The translations under genes and the position numbers were made by a program. This document shows positions 46,646 through 58,060 of a stretch of 64,000 bases of DNA, piece after piece. This DNA comes from Amphiura filiformis (taxonomy: Eukaryota > Echinodermata > Ophiuroidea > Amphilepidida > Amphiuridae), in NCBI RefSeq assembly GCF_039555335.1, contig NC_092628.1, forward strand, positions 70,399,706 through 70,463,705, in the 5' to 3' direction. Within the stretch, counting starts at the first letter, position 1; every line of letters starts with the position of its first letter. Under the pieces are notes generated by a model, which saw only the letters and a program-made list of their open reading frames with translations, was not told the DNA's origin and made no database searches.

Positions 46646-47033
46646 TAGGCCAAAAAAAAAAGATGTTTGCTTGCCCTCAACCGACCGACCCTAATTTGGA
46701 AATCAGAAAAAAGGTTGTTTTTTTTCTATTTAGTGAACAAAAGAATACGACCCTATTTTTGGAAATTCCTGAAAAAGTTTTGCATTCTGAAGATGTAAAA
46801 AAAATGTATTTTAAAGCTTGTGTTCAACATTTTAGTTGTTTTGTAATGTTAGTTGATTCATTTTAACAACAAAATTGTCTGATTTTTCATATTTTGAGCC
46901 TTAATTAATACAAACAGTAGAGTTTGCTAGTAATTAAAAAAAAAAGAAAAAAGAAACAAAAAGAAATCCCGACCGACCGACCCAATTGTTAAAATTCATT
47001 TGAGGGCAAGCAAACAATTTTTTTCTTGGCCTT
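46646..47033. mobile_element. Foldback MITE with TAGGCCAAAA ends
   Basis: TAGGCCAAAAAAAAAAGATG and TGTTTGCTTGCCCTCAA at left are inverted at right as TTGAGGGCAAGCAAACA and TTGGCCTTA. CCGACCGACCC also occurs near both ends. Non-coding. Confidence 0.7.
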
Positions 47034-48012
47034 ATGGAAGATCCTCTCTGGCCATTATACCCATTATAATAAACAAGTGTTCAAAGGCACCTGTCATGTT
47101 ATAACCTGACATCAAATTGATTATATCTTGCTGCTCAGCATAATTATTTTGAGATAAGAAAATCATGCTTCAAAATATTTCTACATATTATTTTCTTATT
47201 ATTTCAATGAATAACAATCACTACATATTCAGTCATGCAAACATTGTGTTTATACCTTTGAAATGGATCGGGCATATATTAAGGGATGCCCTCATTTTAA
47301 TTAATGAACCCTTAAACCAGAGGTTTTTAACTTTTTAAAGAAGACAATTTGGTTAAAAAGCTGTACCATGAACCATGCCCTCATTATTGTCAAGGAACCC
47401 ATAAATAGTACTGTTTTAAGCAATTACAAGTTATTTTGTATTGCAGTTACATTTTGTGTCATTTTCTTATCAGCACAAATTATATTACATTCTGTTGAGT
47501 ATAGGTGAAGAGTTCCAATAAATTGTAAGTGTGCTTTACTAAACAATTCAATTTCAGTTTTTCCTGTAACCTGCCCAGCATTATTATGTGATGTGATCAA
47601 CAAAATGAGTTTGCATGTAATACTGATGACACACATTATAATACTACATTGTACAGAAACTGAAGGCTTTTACTTTCGAGGTGAGAGCAGTTACTCTCCT
47701 GAAAACTTGATTTGAACTACAATCAAAATGTTTGAAGCTTGAATCATAGAAAACAGGAAGCTGCATACCCAGTGAACACAAAACTTTTACAGAAAACAGT
47801 TAAATGTAGGGTTATAAAAGGGTAAGATGTTTAAATAACATTTTTGGAAACTTGCTGCAAAATTTTCTAACATAATGTTATTGAGTTGTTGACAAAATAT
47901 TTCCAAAAATGTTTGCCCAAATATATTTTGCCAAAACATTTTGACAGTATTTTTTAAATGTTTGAGTGTGTGTTCATGTAAAAGATTTTCATGACCTTCA
48001 CATAACCCAACA
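47034..48012. other. No gene seen; AT-rich spacer
   Basis: No supported exon or complete repeat. Possibly part of the 3' region of the minus-strand receptor-like gene further right. Confidence 0.35.
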
Positions 48013-48318
48013 TTTAAAGGGGCATTAGCCACATTTCGTGATCCACAGCCTCATCCCCCACTTTTCTCAAAAAAAGTTGAGATTTTTATACCACAAGAAA
48101 GCTCTGGCTACATAATGTTTATGTACAATCAATTTCTTGCAGATTAATTCGTTTAGCAAAAATATCGTGAAATTTGAAAAACGTTCTGGTATACCAGAAC
48201 AAAAGTACACACAATGGCCTCTGGAGCAGTGTAGTACACAATCATGAATAACTCATAAACTGCATACTGAAAAATGTCACAAAAAGAGGGTGCTAGGATC
48301 ACGAAATACTCCTTTAAA
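48013..48318. mobile_element. MITE with TTTAAAGG ends
   Basis: TTTAAAGGGGCATTAGCC... and ...GGATCACGAAATACTCCTTTAAA: the two ends share TTTAAAGG and TTTCGTGATCC in inverted order. A TTCTGGTATACCAGAAC palindrome lies inside. Non-coding. Confidence 0.6.
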
Positions 48319-48859
48319 TTTTATTAGAATATTTTAAAAACATTTTTGTGTTTGTTGTTCTTGAAATTAGGATCCAACCATCCAACTCATTGTTCCTTAA
48401 AGGACAATAAGTGATTGGTTAAACCAGAACACCCTCAAATTGATCAAAATTGATTAAAATTGATTGTGCTAGTGAACTGGTAGAGCATTTGAATAATGAC
48501 AAGATCGGATAATTAACACGAACGTATGACAAAATTGTATATGTAGACCTACCTATACATTGTGTATACTATATTCTCACTCAAGTCAGGATGTCGGATT
48601 CAGAAACCATGGTCAACTTTTGAAGATAAGCAGATAATATTGGAGATAGCCATTAAGGGGTAAATAATTGAGTGTTGTAATGTTTTATGAAATAAGTATT
48701 AATAATGCTTGTTGAATATTTGATGGAGCAGGTTAGGCAGTTAATATTTTGTGCAGAAAATCATGATTGTCTTGGCTCATATTATGTGTTTCGTACAAAT
48801 ACAACACTAAGCTTGATCAAAATTGCATTGAGGCAATCTTATCTTGAATCCAACTCTGC

Positions 48860-51800
48860 TCAAGGTGTCATGTTTAGATAGGTGGCTGTAGCATCATCAG
48901 GTCCGTCCATTGCTTCATACACATCTGAAGTCTCCACATTACCCCTATTCATATCTACATACCGTCCAGAGTATACTTTGTGTATTCCTTCATACCCATT
49001 GTTGTTTGCATTTTCCAAAGAATTCACATTCAGATTCATTGGATACTTTTCTACTGGATCTGCATATGTATAAGAAGTACTTGGCTTTGGTTTAGGTTTT
49101 GGTTTTAGTTCAGTCAAAGGTTTTGGTTTAGGTTTTGGTTTTATTTCAGTCAAAGGTTTTGGTTTAGGTTTTGGTTTTATTTCAGTCAAAGGTTTTGGTT
49201 TAGTCTGTGGTTTATGGCCAGTTTCAGGTTTTGAGAGGATGTGATCTTTGTTTTTGTCCTTCTTTGATTTATAAGCCACGTATTCATAGCTTTCTTCACT
49301 GGGTTCACGTTTTGAATCTCCAAGTTTAGGTGCTCTCCTTAGCGGTCTTGTGTCCAAACTATTGAATATTTTGCTCTCCTGTCGTAATTCTGTATACCCA
49401 TTACCTTCTGCTACTGTTGGTGCCAAGTAGACTTCCAAATCTTTGTATTCGTTACTCACAGTAGATGATGCTGTATGAATACAAAAAGTGAATATTTGTT
49501 AGGGAAATCAACATTGACAAGCAAGTTAAAGTTGTACAGGCAGTGAGATACGGACTCCTGCATATCGCATCACGTTATGAGTTAAGAAAGCTGAATTATC
49601 CAGAAAGGTCTTACTAAAACAACAGGTGGTCATGCAGGGTAGACCTTTTTAAATTACAAGATATGAAAAGTTTCATCATATAGTAATTATGTTTTATATA
49701 CCTTTCCTGTCTCCTTGATAAGGCTTTTCTGACAGTGTACTCAGCTCCTCTTGGGTATTTGAACTAAAAGAAGGAAAAATAACATTTGTATATATATTAT
49801 GAATCAAAGTTCTGCATCACAAAAGAAAATGGAGGATCGAGGGCCTAACATAAGGAAGTGTTACTATTATCCCAACATTGGTTAAGATTATTAATAATAA
49901 TGAGAGATTTAATATAGCGCCCAACGCAAATAGCCTCTGGGCGCTTTACAAAACATAAAACCCAGGGAACAAAAAATTTAAAAACAATATATAGCCTAAC
50001 TTAAACATACTATTACACATACACAATATTGCAAGAAAATGACCGGGTACATTGCACAAGATTGGAAGCACACAGCAACTCTTAGGTGGGGAGCCGAGCC
50101 GGGAGAAGAAAACAGAGCAAAAACAAGGAGCCGGCAAAACGCAGACCAGTCCACCACCCTGAGTCACTATGCAACTCCAATCAAGTACAAATAATAATGG
50201 CAACAACAACAATGCATTAACAAAATTAAATAAGTTAAAAACAAGAATCAAATCAAAAGCAAAATGATTCCAAGAGTCAGATCATGCAGTGCTCCGCAGC
50301 CGGAGGCACAGAAGAGAACTCAACAAAAGGAAACGGAGAACTGCATAATCCAACAACATGAGAAAAATACAGAGCGGCATAATGGCAAAACCATCAGATT
50401 TTATACGAGTTTGATCCAAGGCACAATAATAAAAAATATAAATATTATATCAGCTAACAATTATAAACTGAGCTCAAGAAGAAACTTGTAATTTTTCATA
50501 ACTTGTGAATCACAAGGTCATATCTTAAAATCCAGTCCATCAAAATGAACCAAAATTACACACATGATTACTTCAATACTCTATTCAAAACACATGTCAG
50601 TAACCAAACAGTCAGTAACCAAACTGCTTAATTACTGACCTATATTTAGAGTAGAGTATTGAAGCAAACCTGTGTGTAATTTTGGTTCATTTTGATGGAC
50701 AGGATTTTAAGATATGACCTTGTGAAATGTTTCTTTTTTTAACTTAGTTTATATAGGCTGAAGTAAGCTAAGGTGAATCATATTACTGGGAAGAACAAAT
50801 CACCCCACACGGTTTCATTGTCTAGGTTAACATGTCACCTCTTCTATTATTTCCTGTTATAGGTGTAATCAGGTAATGTAGAACGCATTTCCGACTGATA
50901 ATGCTAGAAATAAAGTTTGTGTTGCATATTATGCCGCTGGTATAGTAACGGTGGATAATGTTATTGTAATACATCATACAAATAAATGATACCAATGAGA
51001 AAACGCTTGTCTACCAAAAACAAACCATGCTGCTCATCGAGTACTTAGGCTTCAACGATGTTTAAATATTTATAAACTGGAATAGTTTGAGGAAAATACT
51101 ATTTCGTTGCACAGCTACAACCTGTGTCTGTTTCTCATTAATGTCAAAACCATTTTCGTTAGATACCTTGTTTCTTGCCTTCCTTGATATTTCCGGAGAT
51201 ATTTCTCTCTGTGTCCCTTGAGTTTATGTTTGCATTTGATCCATGCAACAATCAGGGTGATAACTATAGCTACAAGTAAGACAGCTATTACGATGACGGG
51301 AATCACATATGGTTGTGGACCAGAGGACCCTATTATGAAAAACAAAGTACAAAAGAAATTTGGCGAAGATCGTTTACGAGGATCAGATCTAACAGTGTTT
51401 AGAGATGACGATAGGCATATAGTTAATGAGTATTGAACTTCAATTTTGCTAGGTTTTTTGCTTTTTGCGACATTTTCAAAAGACTTCAAACATTCATAAT
51501 TATGTGAGGTTTTTAAGATGGTTATGTGAGTGACATACCTGGAGATTGGCTTGTACCGCGACCATCCCGTTTGTCATGTGCTGAAAAAAAAGAAATAGTG
51601 AACCTTGAAAAGTATTTTATCTATTTTAAGATCAGAATGATTTACTGTCAATGACAATAAGTGGACAAACCGCGTTTCACTTTAATATCATTACTTTAAT
51701 AGTATAGATATACAATATATTTGATGAGATTTGTTGTCTAAGTCGAAGAGGCGAGTGAAATAATAATTACAAAATACTGGTGAATTTAGGGATTCAATAA

Positions 51801-54800
51801 CATGATTAATGTGGAAATAAACACAACATACCAATAATGCAGACATCTCCCGCATCGATGAAACCTGCAATACAATCTTGGCACGTGTAGGATGAGCCAC
51901 TCTCGATACAAGATGTGTAATTCCTGACTTGACAGTCAAATATGCCTTGAATACATGGTGATACTGGGGCTGGATCCATTCCTGAAATATGAAATATAAC
52001 ATAATTATGTCATGACGCATGGTTCGACAGATTTTTTAGCCACGGACCAACTCAATAAAGATGAACCGTGAAAGTCCAGTAGTCCACCTATACAATCGCG
52101 AAACCCGAAAAAAATATTTACGCCACTGATAGGCCTACATATAATTATGTTTAAGAATTCATTTAGGTAAAAGAAAGCACAGTTGATGATGAAAACTGTA
52201 TTTCGAGGGCTTAGAGCAAGAACTAGCTATGTCCATTTGTTTTCTCAAGTTACATGTTACTCATTTCGGCAACAAATGGACGGCTAATTATGCCCTCCAT
52301 AATAAATGCAAGTGACTTTGGGATATATGCAATTAGGCCTATGCATGGTCACTTGAACAGTTAGTTAGAGGCAAGTGACCATGCATATACGCCCAAAGTC
52401 ACTTACATTTTCTTATGGAGGGCAGAATTAACTGCCACTTGTTACCGAAATGAGTAACATGTAATTGAGAAAACAAATGGACATAGCTAGTTCTTGCTCT
52501 AAGCCCTCTTTCGATCATCCTATGAAAAGCTTTTGTCACTGGCATACAAGAAGGGAGTACAATCTTCACCTGAGAATTACAGACCTATTAGTTAAACTTG
52601 TATTTCATGTAAATGAATGGAACACATGGTCTTGTCACATATCTCCAAACATCTTGATGTGTATATATCATCATCATCACTATTCTCATCATCATCATTA
52701 TTATTGCAGTTATTATTAGACATATAATTTCAGCTTACTTTCTAATTTAGTACATTCACCGTTTACTTGTTCCCATCCCTTGCAACATTTGTGAATTTCG
52801 CTGTCCACGGACCTGTTATTTATCCTATAAGCAAACCGTGACTCCAAACTGAAAGAAAAGGGAAACAATATTTACAAAACAGCTGTTACATTAAAATGTG
52901 GCAGCTTGGGTTCAAACACAAGATATCCTAAACACCTGCACCATGGGAGAAATTGATAAAAAACACGATAAATTAGTTCGATCTTTCGATCGACCATCGA
53001 TGCTTGATCGATCATTATTCATGAAATCCATTGACTATTGTTAATTGTGTTTAATTATAAATCTTTGCCTGTATTGATATTGAAAAGTATAAATTTCGCA
53101 TTAATTCTGATTGATAAGTTGTTTGTTCATTAATTAATAACAAGCATCGAAGCAGCATCGACGGTCGATCCAAAAGATCGAACAAATTTGTTTCTGGTGC
53201 AGAATGTTTTATAGTAGATCGGGTGTATCCAGATCGGGTGTACTGAACTTGGGAGGCACTGAACTTGAGTGCCTCCCGGAATACACCCGATTCTGCACCG
53301 GAAACAAATTTGTTCGATCTTTGGATCGACCGTCAATGTTACTTCGATGCTTGTGGTAGAGGTGTGTGGCGTGGAGCCCTGAAATCTGGGATCTAAGAAC
53401 TTCTTAAAATGGGTCAAGTTATACAGGGTGTCCCAATAAAAAGAGAACCATCAATGCACCCTCTTTTTCTCCTATTTCTGAAAAGTTGATCAAATATTGT
53501 TTTTGGTATGTAAAGAAACCTTAAACTGTTAGCTTTAATAAACCAGAACAATTATTTCAATCGGCTCACAATTTTTGAAGATATCCCCTCTTTAAGAAAT
53601 GTACCCGTTTTTCACTGTGTCCACGGATGAGGTTTGGCTACATCAAAGATTAAAATGAACCTCCAACATCTTCGCAACCGTATTACTGCTGCATTCGCAA
53701 GTATACGGCGCACAAGTAGGGTACGGAATGCAATTGATGCAATGAAGACATGGGCTGAAACCTGTATTCGTCAAGGAGGCAACCATTAACCAGGTAGAGG
53801 GTATAAGCAACACAGTAAACTCACTTCAGAAGTAACCTCCTCCGTGGACAGAGTGAAAAACGGGTACATTTCTTGAAAAGAGCACATCTTGAAAAGTTGT
53901 GAGCCGATTGAAATATTTGTTTCGGTTTATTAAAGCTAATGAATAAAGGTTTCTTTACATACCAAAATATATTGGATTAACTTTCCAGAAAAAGGAGACA
54001 AAGAGGGCGCAATGAAGGTTCTGTTTTTTATTGACACCCTGTAGGTTGTAGAGGTATAACCATTCATTTTCCTCAAAACTTTGGCTAAAGAGCTATAATT
54101 TTGGGTGTTTTACAAATTGTAGCTAATGAAATTGAGCATGATCCTAACTGGAGATCTCAGCAACTGCTGGAGAGTCTGAAAATGGGACATTTAAAAAAAC
54201 AATTCAAGCATTGTAATTCTGCTTTCAATGTGCGTACATGGTGTAGATCTTGGCCTTACCTGTAATATGTACACGTGTCCCACTTCAAAAATCCACACGC
54301 CTTTGTTCTTCGTATTTCTACGTATGACACGTATGACTCAACGTAAGACACGTTTTTACTGTATGAAATATAAAATAATTTTAATTATTATGCATTGTTA
54401 AAGTGTGATGTATCTTTTTTGCTGCCAAAAAGTATAGATCATTCCTATAATTGGCACTTTCCTGCTGTTGATAGTGTGAACTTTGATATCCCGCCCTTCT
54501 TGTCCCTTCTGTTGTCAAGGGACAATCTTCAGTGAACGGCTCTTTTTAGAGCCATCAATAGGCAAGGGGCAGCCTACATGTCTCATTCCGAGGTACTTTG
54601 TCCTGAAGAAGTCAGAGCTACTCCTGGGACCACCGAAAGCTTGACAGTTCTAAACTTGTTCGACGGCGAACCCGCTAAAAACTTACTAACAATATAGTAT
54701 CATTGGCAAACAAGACGAATTTATGAATGATGGAAGTCTTTAAGATGTCAATAACATACAAAATGAATAGGGCCTAATAATGGGCACAGGATTGATCCTT

Positions 54801-56640
54801 GGGGTACTCCATATAATTATATTTTTATACTGAGATTTACCAGAATTGTAAGGGGCTGTGCATGCAATAATTATGAGCCCCCCTTCCGAAAATGTCCGAA
54901 CGGCCCGCCAAAATCGCCCCCCCGACCTGCCAAAAATAGCTTGACCTCGGCCCGCCCAAAAATCTTTGGCCAGTCCCCTTTACACATGCCAAATTTTTGG
55001 GATCCCAATTTGCAAACCTTAAATGGTCTATATAATGCTGCGAGCGCAGCGAGTAGGAAAATTTGCATATTAAAGCATTTCCGTACTGTTTTCCGAAGCC
55101 TTTTAGAGCGTTTTATTTAAAAGGCGCCCATGAATGTGTGCCAAACGTATAGTTTAAACAGGTCCAAAACCATTAAAAAATGCAAATCATGATAAAATTA
55201 TGCGTATACCTGTCATGCCTGTATTGTTCATGCATTGCCACAAAACAATGAATGACTTCATCATGATTACCAACACATATATCTTGCAACAGACCGCCCC
55301 ATTTCCTAAAGATGACCCATTCAGGAAGTCCGATTGTGTATACTAAGAGTGTCTACCCGGGCAGTGTTTTCTCTCCGCGGTTTGTTAAATTAACCACAAA
55401 TTTGTAAAAATAAGTTGAAGTCATCAAATCAAAACTTAATCTTTTGACCAAAACAACATGTTTTGATTTTAATTATATGAAAATCAGCAAATGTTTTCTT
55501 GCAACCGAAATCGTATATCACGTGGCGAATAAACGTATTATATAGTATAGCTGCCAAGTTCCAAAATTTGGTACAATTGTGCAGTTAGTGATAAAAGCAT
55601 GATAATTGCCACATCAAGTACATGATACAAATTTTATTTTAAGGTGTGGAAGCATTTTTTTTTAGGTTTTGACCGTTAGAGGTCACAAAGGGCCGCACAA
55701 ATTTGAACAGCACATTTTTGATTGTACACTGTGCAGACATTTCAACTTACTCCGATTTTGACGAACATGGTGGAAATTGTTTGTTTTGACATAAGAATCA
55801 AGAAACGGTATAGTAAGTACTAAATGTGCTCGATACTTTTTCATGATTCCTTTCAGCAATTTGCTACCATTTTTGTCAAAATATATTATTAAATCATGAT
55901 GAACGCATTCAGTTGGACTCGAAAGTGTAGGCCCTAATATTGATGTTTATCATAATTTAAGTATTCAATAAATGGTCACTAAAAAGTTTATATAATTGAC
56001 ATGCAGTAAAATATAAAGTACGCGTAAATGAACATACATTTCTTGGCATAATGATAATGTGGACTCACTTACTGAGCAATTATGATTTTGGGATCTACCA
56101 GTTTAAGCCTATGGATCGCGTAACCAGAGTAAAAATCCACTTGGGAAGCTGGCAAACAGAGGGAGTACAGTGACTGAAAAGATTAGATATGAATATCTAT
56201 TCAATTGTACACAAAGTAATACAAATTTTTTATAATACAAAAGTTTTATGCATAATGTAATAGCCAGAGTAAAGGCACAATGGACAAGTGGACTACGGGG
56301 AAGTCTATCTTGATCATAGCGGCAACCATTTACTTAAAACCACACTACCCGGCTTGTACATGTATATCTACGATAAACATTTGAAAAGCTGTGAATGATT
56401 CGGGCATTTAAAATTTGGTAGAACTTAAAAACTTAACTAGATAGCCTTAAAGTAGGAAACTATTATCAAATGGAAGCACACGTACCTTACAACAGTTGTA
56501 CATACACCAGGTGATCCCGCTGTAAGCTGCTGTGCCTCTACCAAATTCGTACCTCCAAATACCACAAATAAAATGAGATACAAGAACAAACGCAGGTACA
56601 GCCTAGACGATCGCCACAAATGCAAACGATATTCCGTTGT
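48860..56640 (-). CDS. EMI-EGF single-pass receptor-like protein with YxxM tail
   Basis: Unnamed gene; architecture worked out here. Exons (minus strand): 56486 to about 56640 (start unresolved), 54260-54358, 52739-52848, 51832-51981, 51539-51580, 51167-51329, 49702-49763, 48860-49470. All junctions are GT..AG and phases agree, giving about 463 aa from 56640. Order: hydrophobic signal peptide (RLYLRLFLYLILFVVFGG); EMI domain from VCTTVV through WDTC and the diagnostic CCKGWE; one EGF-like module with six cysteines ending GFIDAGDVC; short linker; membrane span (VIVIAVLLVAIVITLIVAW) followed by basic KCKHKLKGHREK; a tail of about 240 residues with three PLTEIKPKPKPK repeats, YTEL, YEGI, and YVDM, YEAM and YLNM near the end. 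EMI+EGF resembles the N-terminus of MEGF10/Draper-type engulfment receptors, but the long EGF array is absent. A signalling receptor role is inferred. No ATG precedes the signal peptide closely; an upstream exon, or the in-frame ATG at 56748, may supply it. Confidence 0.8.
49084..49194 (-). repeat. 36-bp in-frame tandem repeat in the receptor tail
   Basis: The word CAGTCAAAGG starts at 49111, 49147 and 49183, a period of exactly 36 bp. Three units encode PLTE(I/L)KPKPKPK. Part of the last exon of the receptor-like gene. Confidence 0.85.
49890..50250. repeat. Dispersed repeat with GCGCCCAACG...GGGCGCTTTACAA motif
   Basis: ATATAGCGCCCAACGCAAAT and CTCTGGGCGCTTTACAA resemble a widespread invertebrate repeat with paired GCGC motifs. 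The extent to the right is approximate. In the last intron but one of the receptor-like gene. Confidence 0.45.
50511..50724. mobile_element. Near-complete hairpin MITE
   Basis: CACAAGGTCATATCTTAAAA at left pairs with TTTTAAGATATGACCTTGTG at right. The arms also contain CCATCAAAATGAACCAAAAT and its inverse. The loop includes a doubled CAGTAACCAAAC. In an intron of the receptor-like gene. Confidence 0.8.
52205..52508. mobile_element. Long foldback MITE beside the EGF exon
   Basis: GAGGGCTTAGAGCAAGAACT at left and AGTTCTTGCTCTAAGCCCTC at right. Pairing continues through AACAAATGGAC, GTTACTCATTTCGG and AAGTGACTTTGGG to a loop at about 52365. Ends about 230 bp from the EMI exon at 52739. Confidence 0.85.
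53141..53353. mobile_element. Foldback MITE with CAAGCATCGA ends
   Basis: CAAGCATCGAAGCAGCATCG and the inverse at right, then GATCGAACAAATTTGTTTC/GAAACAAATTTGTTCGATC pairs. A partial third arm with GATCGACCATCGATGCTTG lies just upstream at about 52988-53008. Non-coding. Confidence 0.7.
53423..54043. mobile_element. Mariner-type foldback with transposase C-terminal remnant
   Basis: CAGGGTGTCCCAATAAAAAG at left and inverted TTGACACCCTG at right, each flanked by TA, the target duplication of Tc1/mariner elements. The arms pair for about 200 bp. Between them, plus-strand bases about 53662-53789 encode HLRNRITAAFASIRRTSRVR, then MKTWAETCIRQGGNH and a stop, which resembles the C-terminal tail of mariner-like transposases. 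It looks like a deletion derivative that kept the 3' end of the transposase gene and gained a foldback structure. Confidence 0.7.
54735..54830 (-). mobile_element. LINE reverse-transcriptase fragment
   Basis: Minus-strand peptide YGVPQGSILCPLL, matching the GVPQGS(V/I)LGP(L)L motif of LINE reverse transcriptase. Under 100 bp is recognisable. In the first intron of the receptor-like gene. Confidence 0.5.
54880..54975. repeat. Fragment of the C-run family at 32804
   Basis: GCCCGCCAAAATCGCCCCCC and CCTGCCAAAAATAGCTTGAC echo the TGCCAAAAATC array at 32804-33254. No matching terminal repeats. Confidence 0.5.
55080..56485. other. Intron DNA without recognised features
   Basis: First visible intron of the receptor-like gene. 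AT-rich, with no exon or complete repeat that I can support. Confidence 0.4.
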
Positions 56641-57423
56641 TTGTGTATGTGTTATCGTATGTAAATGTAATACACGTAATTGCAAACAAAAGCAATATTT
56701 ATTTATGAAAGAAATTATATCAAGTTTGTTATATAAACCTCCTTTCATTTGCAGTAAGGATTTAATATGTGTCCCGAATATTCCAGTGGAGTGAGTTACG
56801 TATATATCCATAATATGTGTATAGTCAAAACACACAAATGAACTTGAACTAACAGATCTACAAATCTGATAATGAAAACTAACAAAAAGTTTCATAAATA
56901 GTGACTCCAAATTCCAGTACCATTCCTAGCTATTCCTCATTCATGCAGTACCTGTAGACTACATCACCATATGCACGAGTGGGTTAATTACGTATACGTT
57001 GTACGTCATAAGCTGTCATAGTCTGCAAAAAGTTGCATATCATGCAAAGTGCGCTTTCCAGTGTTCACACACTACACCGTCAACTTTTTTTAAAGGAACT
57101 ACAATAGATTTAATTATAATTCTATAAGTATGTATAACTTTGAAATACATCTGCGGTATTTTATTGCATGTCTACTATGAAAGCCACCATTCATGCTATA
57201 AGACTTCAATTCAACATCGATCCATGCATGCTGTAATTGCGAATCTCAAGTCTTAGGCCTGTATTATTAAGTGTCAGTGTAACATTTACAACTTTGCAAA
57301 TTGAGTTCGGGCCCCCCTTTTTTTCTTTTTTTTTTTTTTAAGCAATGATATATAGTGTAAAAATGATGCACCAAATGGCTTCAATTGGACCTTCATTTTG
57401 CAAATTTTCCAAATTTCCCCTCA

Positions 57424-57613
57424 GACACCCCTCTCATACCCCCACTCACACATCCACCATGACCATGACCATTTTCCAAACTGGAAAGCACCCCTCCCAT
57501 ACCCCCACTCACACGTCCACCATGACCATTTTCCAAACTGGAAAGCACCCCTCCCATACCCCCACTCACACATCCACCATGACCATGACCATTTTCCAAA
57601 CTGGAAAGCACCT
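57424..57613. repeat. Minisatellite, three units of 63-69 bp
   Basis: CACCCCTC(C/T)CATACCCCCAC, then a CACATCCACCATGACCATGA segment and ATTTTCCAAACTGGAAAG, repeated three times. The middle unit lacks one CCATGA. Open frames on both strands here are a by-product of units divisible by three. Confidence 0.85.
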
Positions 57614-57679
57614 GCTAAGAAGAAGACGACTGCCGTGAAATGTCCATTTCTTCGAAAACAACAGATGAGCTGACAAAGA

Positions 57680-58060
57680 CTTCGCACCCGGTCCCGACAA
57701 TGCCGTGTCATTAAATGAAAGAGCACACTTATATTGGCCATATTAGAATTCCGGATTAGAATGAGCAATGGCCAATTCTCTTTAAATTGCCAATCTTGTG
57801 CAAAAAGTTACTGATTTCGCCTGTTTTGTCATACGGTTGTAAATTCAATGAACTATGACTTTGCTAAAGAGCGCTTACAAATTGATATGAAACGTTTTCT
57901 GTAAATTGTTTTTAAGCTTGCTGGGTATGTACATGCGAGTAAAGAACAGCGATACCATCACTATATAAACACGAGTCCCATATTTTCGTTCAATATTTAT
58001 TGATTTAAAACATAGAAAAGAACAGATATCAACATCGAATTACATAATAAGATACACATA
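57680..58060. other. No gene seen
   Basis: Spacer between the minisatellite and the tandem duplication; nothing supported. Confidence 0.35.

Noticed and set aside
56573-56794. Basic peptide on the plus strand
   Set aside because: Antisense shadow of the signal-peptide exon of the receptor-like gene.
57345-57768. His/Thr/Pro-rich and Gly/Trp-rich open frames on both strands
   Set aside because: By-products of a minisatellite with units divisible by three.
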